DNA of 64,000 nucleotides from Tetrastigma voinierianum. Its lineage: Eukaryota > Streptophyta > Magnoliopsida > Vitales > Vitaceae. The DNA lies in assembly GCA_016808115.1 (NCBI GenBank), contig JAEQBH010004670.1:62001-126000 (forward strand), in the 5' to 3' direction. The translations under genes and the position numbers were made by a program. A model generated the notes under the pieces. The model did not search any database, was not told where the DNA came from, and was given only the letters and a program-made list of their open reading frames with translations. Of this stretch, positions 1 to 10,494 are shown in pieces; the first letter of the stretch is position 1, and each line of letters opens with the position of its first letter.

Positions 1-240
1 ATAAATCCTTTCGCTAGAGTTTTTCAAAATTTAAGCCCTCACGCTAGGAACACCCTTGATCCTCCTGAATCACCTTCCACCTCTTATACTTCTTCCCTTA
101 CTTCCTCCACAGGAGTAGTCTCCTGGTTTTCGGGTTGCTCAACCCTCTCTCCTTGCACATCCTCCATGATTTTCTCAATGACTTAAACTAGAGTGGGAAA
201 GCTAGGGTTATACATTGTGGCTAAGTTTTCGAAAATGAAA
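1..240 (-). pseudogene. Start of the third ORF (Athila ORF3 / env-position ORF), truncated by the window edge
   Basis: The minus strand reads a short acidic stretch containing EKIMEDVQGE around 181 to 150, matching the position and wording of the ORF3 starts of the two other family copies in this window (NEIMEEHAQ near 21632 and NEIMEEYARG near 56840). It lies directly after the palindrome spacer, as in those copies. A stop codon interrupts the frame near 75-80. The function of this ORF family is not established; in Athila elements it occupies the position where an envelope-like gene has been proposed. The assignment rests on position and a short similarity, so it is moderate. Confidence 0.5.
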
Positions 241-310
241 TATGGGTAGGAATTTAGGTTCAAATGTTTGAGGAGATTAGTTTGAAATTTCAAATTTTTA
301 GTAATCATTC

Positions 311-615
311 TCTTAAATAGGGATGATGCCTTAAAATAGCGACTGGTGTCGCAACATTGTAGATGTGATGTCACGACTCCGAGAGAATGTCGCAACATTG
401 AAAACATTATGTCACGACTTTGAGAAAATGTTGTGACATTGAAAACATTATGTCGCAATTCCGAGAAAATGTCACGACATTGAAAACATTATGTTGCAAC
501 TCCGAGAGAATGTTGCAACATTGAAAATATTATGTCGCGACTCTGCAAAGAATGTCGCGACTTTGGAAAATGTTTAGAGTCAATGCCACAACTTCGAGAA
601 ATGGTGTTGCGACAG
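311..615 (-). promoter_or_regulatory. Palindrome array upstream of A2 ORF3, with TATA-like end
   Basis: Variants of TGTCGCGACA/T (GTCGCAACA, GTCACGACT, GTTGTGACA, GTCGCGACT) recur about every 25-35 bp from 345 to 612, alternating with a short linker resembling TTCGAGAAAATG. On the minus strand the array is followed by CCCTATTTAAGA (322 to 311), a TATA-like string, and then the ORF3 start. The same order (array, TATA-like box, ORF3) is seen in element E. Promoter function is inferred. Confidence 0.45.
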
Positions 616-1139
616 AATTGGCATTTTCCTATTTTCTGATTTTGCTACTTGTTTTCCTCAATGTTATTCATATGAGCATACTCAATTCATGAAACTTTCA
701 ACCAGTCATTATCACAGATATATCATTGAAACACATATTATTATTTCAGAAATTGAACAGCAATTCAACTGATTAAATCTAATTAAACTAACAAAAATCA
801 AAGGAACTTCATCTAATCAAACACAATTCAAACACATGAAAATAAACTTGACATGAAAGAAAAATAACAGTAACTAAAATAATAAAAATAATAATTGGAA
901 AATTCTCACAGAGATTTCATTGAAGCTCAGATTTGAATTCATCATTCTTTGACAAGAATTTCCTTATAATGAAGAATATTCCAATGAATTTTGATAATTA
1001 AAATAATCCAGGTTGCCTCCCAGCAACTGCTCAGTTTAATTTCCTTAGCTGGACTTGGCTGCATCTTCCATTGATCTTCAATATCCTCTATCCTGATTCC
1101 CAGCTTGTTGCTCAGTCTTCATTCACATTTCCACCAAAA
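616..1139 (-). other. Non-coding stretch between integrase and ORF3 spacer of A2
   Basis: AT-rich sequence without a credible ORF. The only recognisable landmark is GGGAGGCAACCTGG on the minus strand near 1010-1025, a motif that follows the integrase end in B (20648-20660) and E (55651-55662) as well. Confidence 0.4.
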
Positions 1140-1747
1140 TAATGCTTTAATCTCTGCCCTTAAATTCATTCCCACCTTGACCTCTAATTGTAACTGCCTC
1201 AAATGGTGTTTATGATATCACAGTAAAAGGGCCACTCCATCTTGATCTCAATTTTCTTGGAAATAGTCTGAGCCTTGAGTTATACAGTAGAACAACTTCT
1301 CCAACTCTAAACTCTCTTCTAATGATTCTTTGATCATGCCATCTTTTTGTCTTCTCCTTGTATATTCTAGCATTATCATAGGAATCATTCCTCGGCTCTT
1401 CCAGCTCACTTAACTGGAGCATCCTCTCCTCAAACAGATTCTAGTCAAAATTTAGTCTGACTACCACATACTTTACGCCCAACTCTGTGAGGTAAGTGGC
1501 ATGGCTTCCCAAATACTATTCTATATGGGGACATCTTAATGGGGGTCTTGTAAGCAGTTCTGTATGCCCATAATGCATCATCCAGCCTTACTGCCCAATC
1601 CTTCCTATTGGTGGTGGCAGTCTTTTCCAAGATTTTCTTAATTTCTTTATTAGAGATCTCAACTTGACCATTAGATTGAGGATGATATACTAAGCCCATG
1701 GCATGCTTGACTCCATACTTGCTCATCAGCTTTGCAAAAAGTGTGAG
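1140..1747 (-). pseudogene. pol: Integrase, second half of core plus C-terminal domain (A2)
   Basis: On the minus strand, 1747 to 1445 encodes FAKLMSKYGVKHAMG followed by YHPQSNGQVEISNKEIKK, the segment around the third catalytic residue (E) of the DDE integrase core, then MSPYRIVFGKPCHLP. A frameshift follows, and 1422 to 1210 encodes the C-terminal part with KRWHDQRI, LLYNSRLRLFPRKL and SRWSGPFTV, typical of Athila/Tat integrases. A stop near 1207 interrupts the tail, which resumes as TPFEAVTIRGQ up to about 1140. The zinc-binding N-terminus and the first two acidic residues are absent. Upstream in reading direction lies the element leader, so the missing part is a deletion and not simple erosion. 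Not functional. Confidence 0.85.
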
Positions 1748-1804
1748 TGATGGATCAAAACATAAACACAAATTTATAACGTTATTACCCAAGGACTATT
1801 GTCT

Positions 1805-1824
1805 AATCCCCGGCAATAATGCCA
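1805..1824 (-). other. Primer-binding site of A2 (tRNA-Asp type, diverged)
   Basis: The minus strand reads TGGCATTATTGCCGGGGATT, which matches the Athila tRNA-Asp primer-binding site TGGCGCCGTTGCCGGGGA apart from a few changes. It is followed by the family leader marker GATTAGACAATAGTC, also seen after the primer-binding sites in B. Confidence 0.65.
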
Positions 1825-3260
1825 TGAAACTCGCTTTTGTTATATTTCTTTGCAATTATACCGATTAAAAAACGGTTTCCTTAAGAAAGAGCTGAATTTC
1901 TTTCTCGGGTTTTGATCCATGATTCCGTTAAGTGTACAGGTCGAACAAGTAATAAAGTGGATTTAAGTCCGTATATCGATCCACGATCTCAATAATTCAA
2001 TCAACTACCCCCGATCACTCGTGCTCTATACTATTCAACTATGATGTGCAAATTGATGCATTCCTTACAACCTTTAAATAATAAAGAATAAAGATATGTA
2101 AATCCATGAACAAATGAAATAATGCTTAAAACTAAAATAAAATAAAAAATTAAAGAAATAGACCTGGCCGGGCTTAGCTCTTAAAGGGATGCATTGAAAA
2201 TACACTATCAAGGGAAACATCAATTCCCGCAGACAACTCTCAGAATCCTTGCTTCATTTAACCTCAGATTTAGAATCCATTCAAGGAAGATGGTAATGCT
2301 TACATGTGGATTTCTCCTTTAACGACACATTTCATCATCTAATCTTCCCTCTTTCTTTCGAAGACAGAGGATTAGATAACTATTTTTAACTGAAGGTCGA
2401 TGTTCTCGTATTTTTCTTTTTCAATACTTCATACCTGCAATTACGACTGTAAAACCTTGGCTCCTAAGACATGTGCTAAGTACGGGTTTACACTATAACG
2501 TTTCTCATCCTCAAAATTGGAACAGTCATTCTTTCCTTGGATTAGATCCTGCTAACACGGATTGAACTTAATGCTTGAATCGAGGGCTAACTCTCGCCAT
2601 TATAATTGATAAGTCATTCAACTCATTCTCGCTTTCAAGTGAGAAGAAGATTTATCGATTAAAATTCATTGTGAGCTCCATTGGGACTCCCAATATATTA
2701 GGTTCGCATACCCTTAAGAAATTGTTCAATACTCAGAATGCCTTCTCGTGTCACCGCAGGGCCTCCCGAAATCGTGAGCATGAAACAATCCTATTACAGT
2801 ATGGGATATCAGATATTCGATCGATACAAAATAAACAAAACCAACAGCGTATTCAAGACCGGTTCAAGAGACTGAGCACTTCTCAAAGTAGAAAGATAAA
2901 TTTAACAACAAGAGTAAATCTCAACTAAGTCGGGTTTCAAATTACTTCATTACACTAACTAGAGCCCCCTCGATCAAAAGAATCCACCAGAACTGGAACC
3001 TGAAGTTCGAATTCCAAAATTTGTTCGACTTCAAAAGAACTGTGCATTAATTTGAAGAAAATAACATTCCCGCATTCATCTCTTCAACTTCAACAACTAA
3101 CATCCAGATCCAGAAATTCAAATGAAATAACAATCTACTCTAATCTAATCTAAAATAACAAAGAAAACAAAGAAAAGAAATGTAAATTAAAATACACGAG
3201 CCTTCTACACCCGCATCTCCCTTCTCGAGTCGCCAAGAGCCGCTTCCTTCAGAGTACCGC

Positions 3261-3271
3261 CATTTATAGGG
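3261..3271 (-). promoter_or_regulatory. LTR TATA box of A2
   Basis: The minus strand reads CCCTATAAATG, preceded by GGGCCCAATC about 12 bp upstream, the same core arrangement as in the A1 LTR and the B 3' LTR. The palindrome array lies directly upstream (larger coordinates). Confidence 0.55.
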
Positions 3272-3334
3272 TTCCGATTGGGCCCTAACTTCGATGCACT
3301 CTCGGGTTTTAAACAACTGCCCATTTGTTTGTTC

Positions 3335-4290
3335 ATGTCGCGTATCTACTCAGGCGTCCGCGACCTTTGGCCACCTTCGACTTGACGTCGCTGACCTCTC
3401 TTTCTCGGCCCCCCCAATTTCTTATCTCGCATGTGAGTTGTTTTGAGGTCGCGATCTTTCTTACACGTCGCGACTTCAATGTTCTCATGGCGAGTCGCTT
3501 TGATGTCACGACTTCAATCATACGTCATCACTTCGCTTTTTTTGTTCGGTCTGGTCGCGTAGCTTATCCTGTAGCGACTGCGATTTAACACCCTCGATCG
3601 TCGCAATACCTAAATGATGTCGCACTTCATTCTTCAGAGCCGATGCTCCGGGATCTAATCGGGTTGATGTCACGATCTTCTTCCTTTGTAATCGATGTCA
3701 CGTGACTAATCGGCGACGCTACGCACCATGATGTCGGCAAATTCGATGTCGTGACCATCGGGCGCGACGCGCCGCGACATCTTCTCGATTCAAAGCGGGG
3801 TTGATGTCGCTTGAAAATCTCGTCGCGACTTCTATTTAGTTGTCACGACTCCATGTCTACCGCTTGCTTTCAATTGGCCGCGACTGGGCGGTGTCGCAAC
3901 ATCATGTCCGCTTCATTAATTCTCGTTGCCTGACATTCGAGTTTCACTACACTGGGTGTTATTCTTCATTACCGCTAAGGTCGCACATCAAGTCCTTTCT
4001 TTCAAAATTATTTGCGAATTTCTTTTACTTGAGAAGGCCGTTTCGGCTTTAAGACAGCTCCTTGTCGCAACTCATGGTGGTATCACGACATCATTTATCT
4101 CTTGGTGTCGCTGACATCGCACGATGTCGCGACATGAACTTTCATTTGATCGCTTTAATCTCGACTCAAGTCATTCTTTGTCTCAACTTCTTCAAGTCAC
4201 GATCACTGCTCATTCCTTCACTTTCTTCAAAGCCAAATTTGTCGCCGTGACTTGAAATTGCCGGAAATCGCTCTTCCCGTCGCGACTTAA
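3335..4290 (-). repeat. GTCGCGAC palindrome array in U3 of the A2 LTR
   Basis: Perfect GTCGCGAC occurs several times (for example near 3467, 3823, 4124 and 4279) together with many one-base variants such as GTCACGAC, GTCGCTGAC and GTCGCAAC. Spacing is irregular, about 20-60 bp. The region is visibly richer in C+G than its surroundings because of the motif. Confidence 0.75.
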
Positions 4291-4472
4291 ATTCCAATGG
4301 ATTTCACTCACAGAGGTCGATTTCTTATGATTTTTGCTAAAATTTGATTTTCTCGTCAGATTTTCCGCAAATTGGAATTCGAAATACTATCGCTTCGTTG
4401 CACATTCATTCATTATTCTCATTATAAACTCCTTAAAATGGATTAAAATCTAATGAGCTTTTGAACTCATCA

Positions 4473-5344
4473 AACTACACAAGGGTCTTGCTATCTTGAA
4501 AAGTCCTTGATGAATCTTCAAGCCGACGGCTCAAGGAACCTTTCACTCCCTCGACATTGGGATGGTGCAATAGAGTGCTAATGACTAAAACAATGCTTTG
4601 TCCACTTCCAACCCAGTTGCTGATATTTTGAGCCCAAGCAAAATTCCTTTTTTAACCATAAAGTGGCACTTCTCCTAATTCAGAGCTAAGTTATTCTCCT
4701 TGCACCTTTAAAGCACAGTGACCAAGTTCTTCAAACAGTCTCTGAAACTTAACCCAAAATCAGAGAAGTCATCCATAAAATTCTCCATGGTCTTCTCTAC
4801 CAGATCAAAGAAAATTGACTTCATGCATCTTTAGAAGGTGGCTGGTGCATTATATATCCCAAAGGGCCTTCTTCTGAAAGCAAAAGTCCCATAGTTTCTC
4901 TTGATCTTCAAGAGTTATAGCTATATGATTGTACCTAGAATAGCCATCAAGAAAGAAATAGTGGGAATGCCCAACTAATCTGTCCAGCATTTGATTAATA
5001 AAGGGTAGGGGATAGTAGTCTTTCCTAGTGGTTATAGTCAGTTTTTTGTAATCAATACACACCCTCCATCCTATAACTGTCCTAATTGGGATGAGTTCAT
5101 TATTCTCATTCCTTATCACTATGATTCCACCTTTCTTAGGCACAACATGGATAGGACTCACCTAAGGACTGTCTGAGATGGCATAGATGAAGCCTGCATT
5201 AAGCCACTTTAGTATCTCATTTTTTACCACTTCCTTTATCACTAGATTTAATCTCCTTTGATGCTCAATATAAGTCTTTTCATTCTCCTCCATTAGAATT
5301 TTGTGCATGCATATTAAAGGATTTATTCCCTTCAAATCACCCAC
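4473..5344 (-). pseudogene. pol: Reverse transcriptase fragment (A1)
   Basis: The minus strand from 5344 encodes ICMHKILMEEN, EHQRRLNLVIKEVVKNEIL and WLNAGFIYAISDSP, then a stop where W is expected. From 5161 it continues with VSPIHVVPKKGG, ELIPIRTVIGWRVCIDY and FLDGYSRYNHIAI, which are fingers and palm motifs of Athila RT. The catalytic box survives as ENFMDDFSDFG near 4790-4755 (the F-MDD form). Several frameshifts and stops separate these blocks. The last readable piece, FIKDFS and IARPL near 4515-4478, is the end of RT and is directly interrupted by the A2 LTR. Confidence 0.85.
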
Positions 5345-5728
5345 AAATTCAAAGCATACTCCTCAGATCGCTTTTTTAGTGTTACCAAATTTCTTCTTTC
5401 TTCTTCCAATGTTAAATCAGGAGCTATGATCACAAGTTATGATCTCTCCTTTCCCAAAAAGGCATATTTTAAGTGCTCAGGCAGCTCCTTAAGCACTAGT
5501 CCATTGAACTCTTCTTTCCACATTTGCTTCCAACTCTTCCTTGTTATGTGTTTCTTCATCCTCAACCACTTCTAGCATGAATTTTATCAACTCTTACTCA
5601 ATTCCCTGTTGCTCATTTTCCTTTTCATTTTCAGTCATTGCTTTAGCTTCACTCTCTTCATTTTTCATAGAAAAAATTTATTCTATTCTCATGCAATGAA
5701 CCTCTTCATTGTCATGTTGCTTCAGGCT

Positions 5729-6378
5729 TTAGTTTAAGTTGAATTTCACTTCCTCCTCCCCAACTCTTAAAGTCAACTCTCCATTTTTTACATCAATCAA
5801 AGCTACACTAGTGACCAAAAAGGGTCTTCCAAGCAGTAGAGGGACATGCTTATCTTCTTCCATATTGATGACCATAAAATCTACTGGGAAAATAAATTTC
5901 CCCACCTTGACCAGCACATCTTCTATAATGCCCTCAGGTTTGACAACAAATATGTATGCCATTTAGAGTGTTAGATTAGTGGGAGATAACTCCCCCAAAC
6001 TTAATGTTCTTGCCACTGATGAAGGGATAAGGTTGATACTTGCCCCTAAGTTACAAAAAGCCCTTCCAAATTCATGGCTCCCTATGGCACAAGGGATGGT
6101 AAAACCTCCAGAGTCCTATATCTTTTGAGGCATTCTCCTTCGAATTGCAAAGACTTTGCAGAATTTGATGAAAGGTCTCACTGCTCCATAATCATCTAAC
6201 TTCCTTTCTTGTTAATAATGTTCATGAATTTGGCTAATTTGGCATTTGAGCCAAAGTCAAGAAAAGGAATGTTGATTTTTACCTTCTTAAACATATTGGC
6301 AAATCTACTAAATTGTTCATCAATTTTGGCTTGTTTTGAAGTATGAAAATGGTAAGAGCAAAGTTTGTACACTCTCAT
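5729..6378 (-). pseudogene. pol: Retroviral-type aspartic protease region (A1)
   Basis: The frame at 5962 to 5729 reads EGIIEDVLVKVGKF, FPVDFMVINMEEDK, VPLLLGRPFL and ELTLRVGEEEVKFNLN, the C-terminal half of the Athila protease; LLGRPFL is its second signature. The N-terminal half with the catalytic D-S/T-G motif is shifted and not readable with confidence. Upstream, 6378 to 6196 has NMFKKVKINIPFLD and SNAKLAKFMNII, matching the conserved pre-protease block (P-Y-A-K-F) of the family. The 5345-5728 stretch between protease and RT shows only scattered acidic residues. Confidence 0.75.
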
Positions 6379-6399
6379 CTCCTCCTTCTTTTGAGGCCT

Positions 6400-7779
6400 T
6401 TCCTTTTCTATACTCTCTTCATTCTTTTCTTCCTCTAATAGGTCCCTCCTAGATGATTTAGCTAGATCCTTCTCAACTTCTAGTTCTGATTTCTCTTTTC
6501 CTGTATAGCTTTTTCATTCACAAATTCTTCCTTTTTTTTCATTCTCGAGTTCCGTCACTCCTGTTACAAATGCAGACAATCCTTCTTGGGCTCTTTCTAA
6601 GTTTCCTTTGAAAAGTGTCCTTGGATTGTTTTACAAGGAAAAGGCCAACTACCTTACTTCAGGTCTCCAAGTTTTGGCGAGGCATTAGTATCGCTTGAAA
6701 GATATCCATGCTAGCCATTCTTCCGTCATGGTCAAGCTGAGAATTTTCTTAGTATCAGCCATATACCTAAGCATCTACTCCTCAAAAGTTTGAGTTCTCT
6801 TTTGCTCTTGGTGATTAGGTCTTAGATTGCCCTAATTTTGCCTCTCGATAACTCATTGGGTGCCCAGGTTTTGGATGGTGTCGGCGGTCGTATCATCGTG
6901 TAAGCCCCGATTCCCCGACTCCGATGGACTCTTCCATATGAGAGGTTCATGATTTCTCAAGGCAAAAATAATGAAGATTAGGTTTTGGTAACTCCTTCCC
7001 TCATTCAGGTAATTGTACTCCTCAAGATGATAAGCTCCTTCTTGAGCTACTCCCTAATCTGCCTCTTCTCCTTGCATCAATCCCACTTCATTTACATTAT
7101 GCATCCTTCCCTCTACCAAGGTTTATTCACACAAGATCGCTTCTAGCTTCCAATGGTATCATTTTGTTCAATCTATCACACCTCCCATTTATTTCTTCCA
7201 CTACTTTCGCTTCAAAAGGAGTTCTCAGAATTATACCGCCAAATCTTCTATGAAATGGGTTAGTCTTCTTCAAGACTCTTCCTCTCAATGCACCACAACA
7301 AGCTGCATCAATGATACCTTTAGAAGAGTAATTCATGGCATGGTAGAAGATGTCCATCTGAGTGATCTGGTCAATGTCATGCATTGACACCTCTTTTACC
7401 GCCAGACATCTCCTAAGCATCAGAGAGGCTTTCATCTTTCCTCGCTTAAAGACGACACCTCATTCTTCTTTCAAATGTAAGGGCTGGTGGGAAAAATCCA
7501 TCTGATATGATTCAATGCCTTCCTGGCGTATCGATTGAACCATAAGGTAAGGATTCAAACCAAGTTGCTACAAAATCCCTCAGAGAAAAAGAGAATAACT
7601 ACAACTTTATCACATCTGATCTCACTCCATTCATCTTGACTGTATTGGCTATCCTTAGAAACCTCCATGTGCACATTAGGATCCTCAGAAGGATGCCCTG
7701 TGAACTGATTTTGTTGCACCATGGTGATTAAGGCTAGCTTCAGCTCAAAATTAATAGCATCCACAATAGGTGCCCCCAC
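6400..7779 (-). pseudogene. gag: gag polyprotein (A1), frameshifted
   Basis: At 7779 to 7555 the frame reads NFELKLALITMVQQNQF and HPSEDPNVHMEV, the N-terminal landmark of Athila gag, also present in E (50430-50530). At 7435 to 7127 it continues as DIDQITQMDIFYHAMN, GIIDAACCGALRG and DRLNKMIPLEARSD. The rest, to about 6400, is too shifted to read confidently. No zinc knuckle can be recognised. Sequence 7780-8374 between gag and the primer-binding site is an AT-rich leader with no visible gene. Confidence 0.7.
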
Positions 7780-8374
7780 AATGCAGTAGTCTTCCCGGGA
7801 GCACCGTCTATAGGTCTCCGATAGTCCTCCGCTCTTGCATCGGGTCCCGGTTCGAGCCGCCTCGAGTGTTATCTCCCATGTCTTCGCTCAACCATCCCTT
7901 CTTGTTCAAGAATTCAAATTTTCCTTTAACCTTAATGTTCTCTCAATTTCAAGATCTAGTGACAACAACTTAGCTTCATTTTTCTTTCTATGCATAAAAC
8001 AGTACCTTAAATGCAAGAAATTGATGTCACATTAGATCCTCACCAAATTGATTAATACATGATTTAATGATAGCTCAATGAATTCAAATTACTGACCAAC
8101 TAAAAGAAAATATTAAAAATAGAGTTAATATAAGCTGAACATAGAATAACAACTGAAATGTAAGGAATATAACCTAACTATCCTAACAATCTTACTAAAA
8201 ATATTCAAACAAACAATCCATGTTATTACAAATACAACAAAATTTGCACAAATTTCTCCAAGATAACTAATTCAACATCTTACTACTATAAAAACTGAAA
8301 TAATTGAAATTTAAAAATTGCATCAAATTAGCAACTCTTTTTTTTATTTAAATATCAGTCTTTAATTCTATTTC

Positions 8375-8394
8375 AATCCTCGACAACGACGCTA
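8375..8394 (-). other. Primer-binding site of A1 (tRNA-Asp type)
   Basis: The minus strand reads TAGCGTCGTTGTCGAGGATT, starting 6 bp after the LTR end at 8401. It differs from TGGCGCCGTTGCCGGGGATT by a few C-to-T and G-to-A type changes. Confidence 0.7.
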
Positions 8395-9618
8395 AAAAAT
8401 TGATGAACTGATAACCTAGTTCTATTCCAAGGTTTAAACTTATACCACTCTTCACGAGGCAAATTAATATTAAGAGCAAGTGGTATTTAACACAGGGCAT
8501 TCTATTGCCTATCAAATTATATTTTTCCTTGTAAATTGAACGAGGCCTCGAATATCTGTAAGTGCACAAGTTGTACAAGTAATAAAGTAGACTCTAGGAG
8601 TTTGAATATCGTTCCCAAAAGCATATACTTAACGAAATCTTAACTGAGTACCATGATTACTCAAGTTCATCACTAGTTGAGCTACAAATATGAGTGTAAA
8701 GATACTGAAATTAATACTAAAAATAAAGGTTTTTGGTTCTTTTGTTATTATGCAATGTTTTTGGCCTTTCAAATAATGATAGAATTTGGAATGGGTTAAT
8801 TTCATCAAAACACAAGAAGTTCCAAAAAAGAGTATGGTCAAACTGACACTGATCTTGCCTGGTGGGTACTGGTCTCATGTTGGCTAACTTCCACAAATCT
8901 AACTGTTCACAACTTGAAACACAAGCTCTCAACCAAGAACAAGTGCTCAGGCCATTACTTTTATGAAATGGGTCCCTTAAGGAAGAAATGGTCCTCAAAC
9001 CAAGGTTTCCATCAATTCCACGAGCTAGATGAGACTTGATCCTCAAACCAAGTCAACAAATCCCATCTAATACAGCTTAAATCACTACCCTCTGATTAGT
9101 TCACATCTCAACTCCATGGACAAGGTTCACTGTCTGGAACTAAAAAGAAGAACAACACTCTAATATTCAGCTCAAGAACAAAATAATATGGGATTCAACT
9201 CTCTAAATCACACCTCAACTGTCACTTTGAGGTGATCTATGAGAAGAGATCTAAAGCAAGAAAATTAATATCTCTTAAAGAATAATGAAGCTTAAGAGAA
9301 ACAAATCCTGATTAAGTTATATAAAAACTCAATCAATCATCAAACCAAAGAATTATCCGTTAATCAATTAATTCAATTAATTCATCCAAATTAGTTAGTC
9401 TTCAATCTCAAAATCTCAAACATCAATCCCAAGTCGATTAGTGTTCACTCAAGTTCAAATAAAAACAAAAAGTAAAAATGAAAGAGAATTTAATGTCATT
9501 TCACTAGTTGAAGAGCTTATTCAAATTAGTTAGCCGAAATAAGCTCTCATAGCTCCTTCTTTTCTACGAAATTCTGAAGTTGGTTCCCAAAAATCTGCGC
9601 ACTCTACCCTAAGAGCTT

Positions 9619-9629
9619 CTATTTATAGG
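9619..9629 (-). promoter_or_regulatory. LTR TATA box of A1
   Basis: CCTATAAATAG on the minus strand, about 20 bp downstream of GGGCCCAATC and directly after the palindrome array. The transcription start is expected some 25-35 bp further left. Confidence 0.6.
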
Positions 9630-9699
9630 CTTTAATGATTGGGCCCAAAAAACGAGGTTGATAATGCGGACTTGGAAAAAGCCTAAGCATTTGCCCTAG

Positions 9700-10095
9700 T
9701 CACGCCTGATGTCGCGATTGTACTTTTGGTGTTGCGACTTTGCATTTTGCCTATACGTATAATGTCACGACTCTGAGTGTCAATGTTGCGACTTTGCTAT
9801 GATGTCATTGTCAGAGTCACGACCCTGGATTTGGTGTCTTCAATGTTGCCGCTTTGTTCTAATGTCGTGACTCTACTTTTAGTGTCACAACTCTCGAGTG
9901 TCGCTGTCGCGACTCTCATGGATCGCTGGCTGAGTCGCGACTCGAAACTGATGTTCGCGATCCTTCAGCCGATGTCGCGGCTCTTTTCCTTCGATGTCAT
10001 GACTCTAATATTATGTTGTGACATTCCTCAACTAATGTTGCAACTTTGGTATGATGTCGCGACATTCTTCACCCGATGTCGTGACTTTGGACTTT
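9700..10095 (-). repeat. GTCGCGAC palindrome array in U3 of the A1 LTR
   Basis: About 18-20 variants of GTCGCGACT/A in 400 bp, for example GATGTCGCGATT, GTTGCGACTTT, GAGTCGCGACTCG and GATGTCGCGACATTC, at about 20-30 bp intervals. Most variants differ by a single C-to-T or G-to-A change at a CpG. Confidence 0.75.
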
Positions 10096-10258
10096 GGACC
10101 CCTTTTTGCTTCTTTTGTTGATGTTTAATTTGTTTTTCATGATATTCCTGGAAAAACACTAAATTTGGTGGAGTATCCAAAATTTTCATTTAAAACGAGT
10201 ATTCAACATCAAAATCATACAAAATGGATAAAAATTAACCATAAAATCTTACGTATCA

Positions 10259-10494
10259 CCAAGTTAAGTAGGACCACTATAGAAGGCCTTATACCTCCAA
10301 TGGTTGAATCAACTGTAATGAATCTAAACAACCTTCCCCTATTTTTGGGTTCTTCTTCTTCCTTTATCTCATATAGGGCTAAACGCTTCTTGTCTGAATA
10401 AACATCTTCTGGGCACCTGCTACCAGTCATGAAATGCAAACAAGAGATCTGTGAACTTTCAAGAGAAGAGTCCATGTAGATAGTGACATGTGAT
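10259..10494 (-). other. Short unassigned segment between A1 and D, with an unrecognised open frame
   Basis: A minus-strand frame from 10475 is open through the segment and into the A1 LTR. It contains GSRCPEDVYSDKKRLALYEI followed by an acidic KEEEEPKNRGR stretch. I do not recognise it. It could be a remnant of the host locus that received D and A1, or of an older element. Only about 70 codons lie outside the LTR. Confidence 0.25.

Larger units (their letters stand above)
1..4472 (-). mobile_element. Athila-like Ty3/gypsy element A2, internally deleted, leaves the window at the left edge
   Basis: Read on the minus strand, the order is LTR (4472 to 1838), tRNA-Asp-type primer-binding site, about 55 bp of leader, then directly the second half of an integrase (1747 to 1140), a non-coding stretch, a palindrome-rich spacer, and the start of the third ORF, which is cut by the window edge. 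Everything normally between leader and integrase core (gag, protease, RT, RNase H) is missing, so a large internal deletion is inferred. The right boundary is sharp: the LTR start TGATGAGTTC abuts RT coding sequence of element A1 at 4473. The 3' LTR must lie left of base 1. An alternative is a solo LTR whose insertion was accompanied by a deletion inside A1; the leader at 1748-1804 and the ORF3 start favour the first reading. Confidence 0.6.
1838..4472 (-). repeat. Long terminal repeat of A2 (about 2.6 kb)
   Basis: Minus-strand start TGATGAGTTCAAAAGCTC at 4472 matches the LTR starts of B (TGATGAGTTTAAAAGTC, 25160) and E (TGATGAGTCC, 47042). Near the end it shares with B and E the line around GATCC...TTACTTGT...TGCAC and closes with ATAACA at 1838 just before the primer-binding site. 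It contains the palindrome array and TATA box listed separately. No coding sequence: open frames inside are by-products of the array. Confidence 0.7.
4473..10258 (-). mobile_element. Athila-like Ty3/gypsy element A1, 5' part
   Basis: From right to left: LTR (10258 to 8401), tRNA-Asp-type primer-binding site, leader, gag, protease and RT. The element is cut at 4472/4473, within the end of RT, by the LTR of A2. RNase H, integrase and its 3' LTR are expected left of the window. The right flank begins CCAAG at 10259. It belongs to the same broad family as B and E but its LTR is shorter (about 1.86 kb), so it is a separate subfamily. Confidence 0.75.
8401..10258 (-). repeat. 5' LTR of A1 (about 1.86 kb)
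   Basis: Minus-strand boundaries are TGATACGTAAG (10258) and AGTTCATCA (8401), giving the expected TG...CA ends next to the primer-binding site. It contains a palindrome array at 9700-10095 and a TATA box at 9619-9629 (CCTATAAATAG on the minus strand, preceded by GGGCCCAATC). The U5 end includes the family string TTACTTGTACAACTTGTGCAC. The matching 3' LTR is not in the window. Confidence 0.75.

Noticed and set aside
1805..1824. Possible tRNA-Asp gene
   Set aside because: Only the 3'-end complement is present, next to an LTR; it is a primer-binding site. The same holds at 8375, 15110 and 40391.
3325..3588. Overlapping open frames in the A2 LTR
   Set aside because: Both strands are open only because the GTCGCGAC motif lacks stops; no protein similarity.
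9777..10121. Plus-strand open frame of 114 codons in the A1 LTR
   Set aside because: Antisense to the element and confined to the palindrome array; low-complexity translation.
10490..10494. Target-site duplication for D (GTGAT)
   Set aside because: The right flank reads GTTGA, which matches only with an indel; not counted as evidence.
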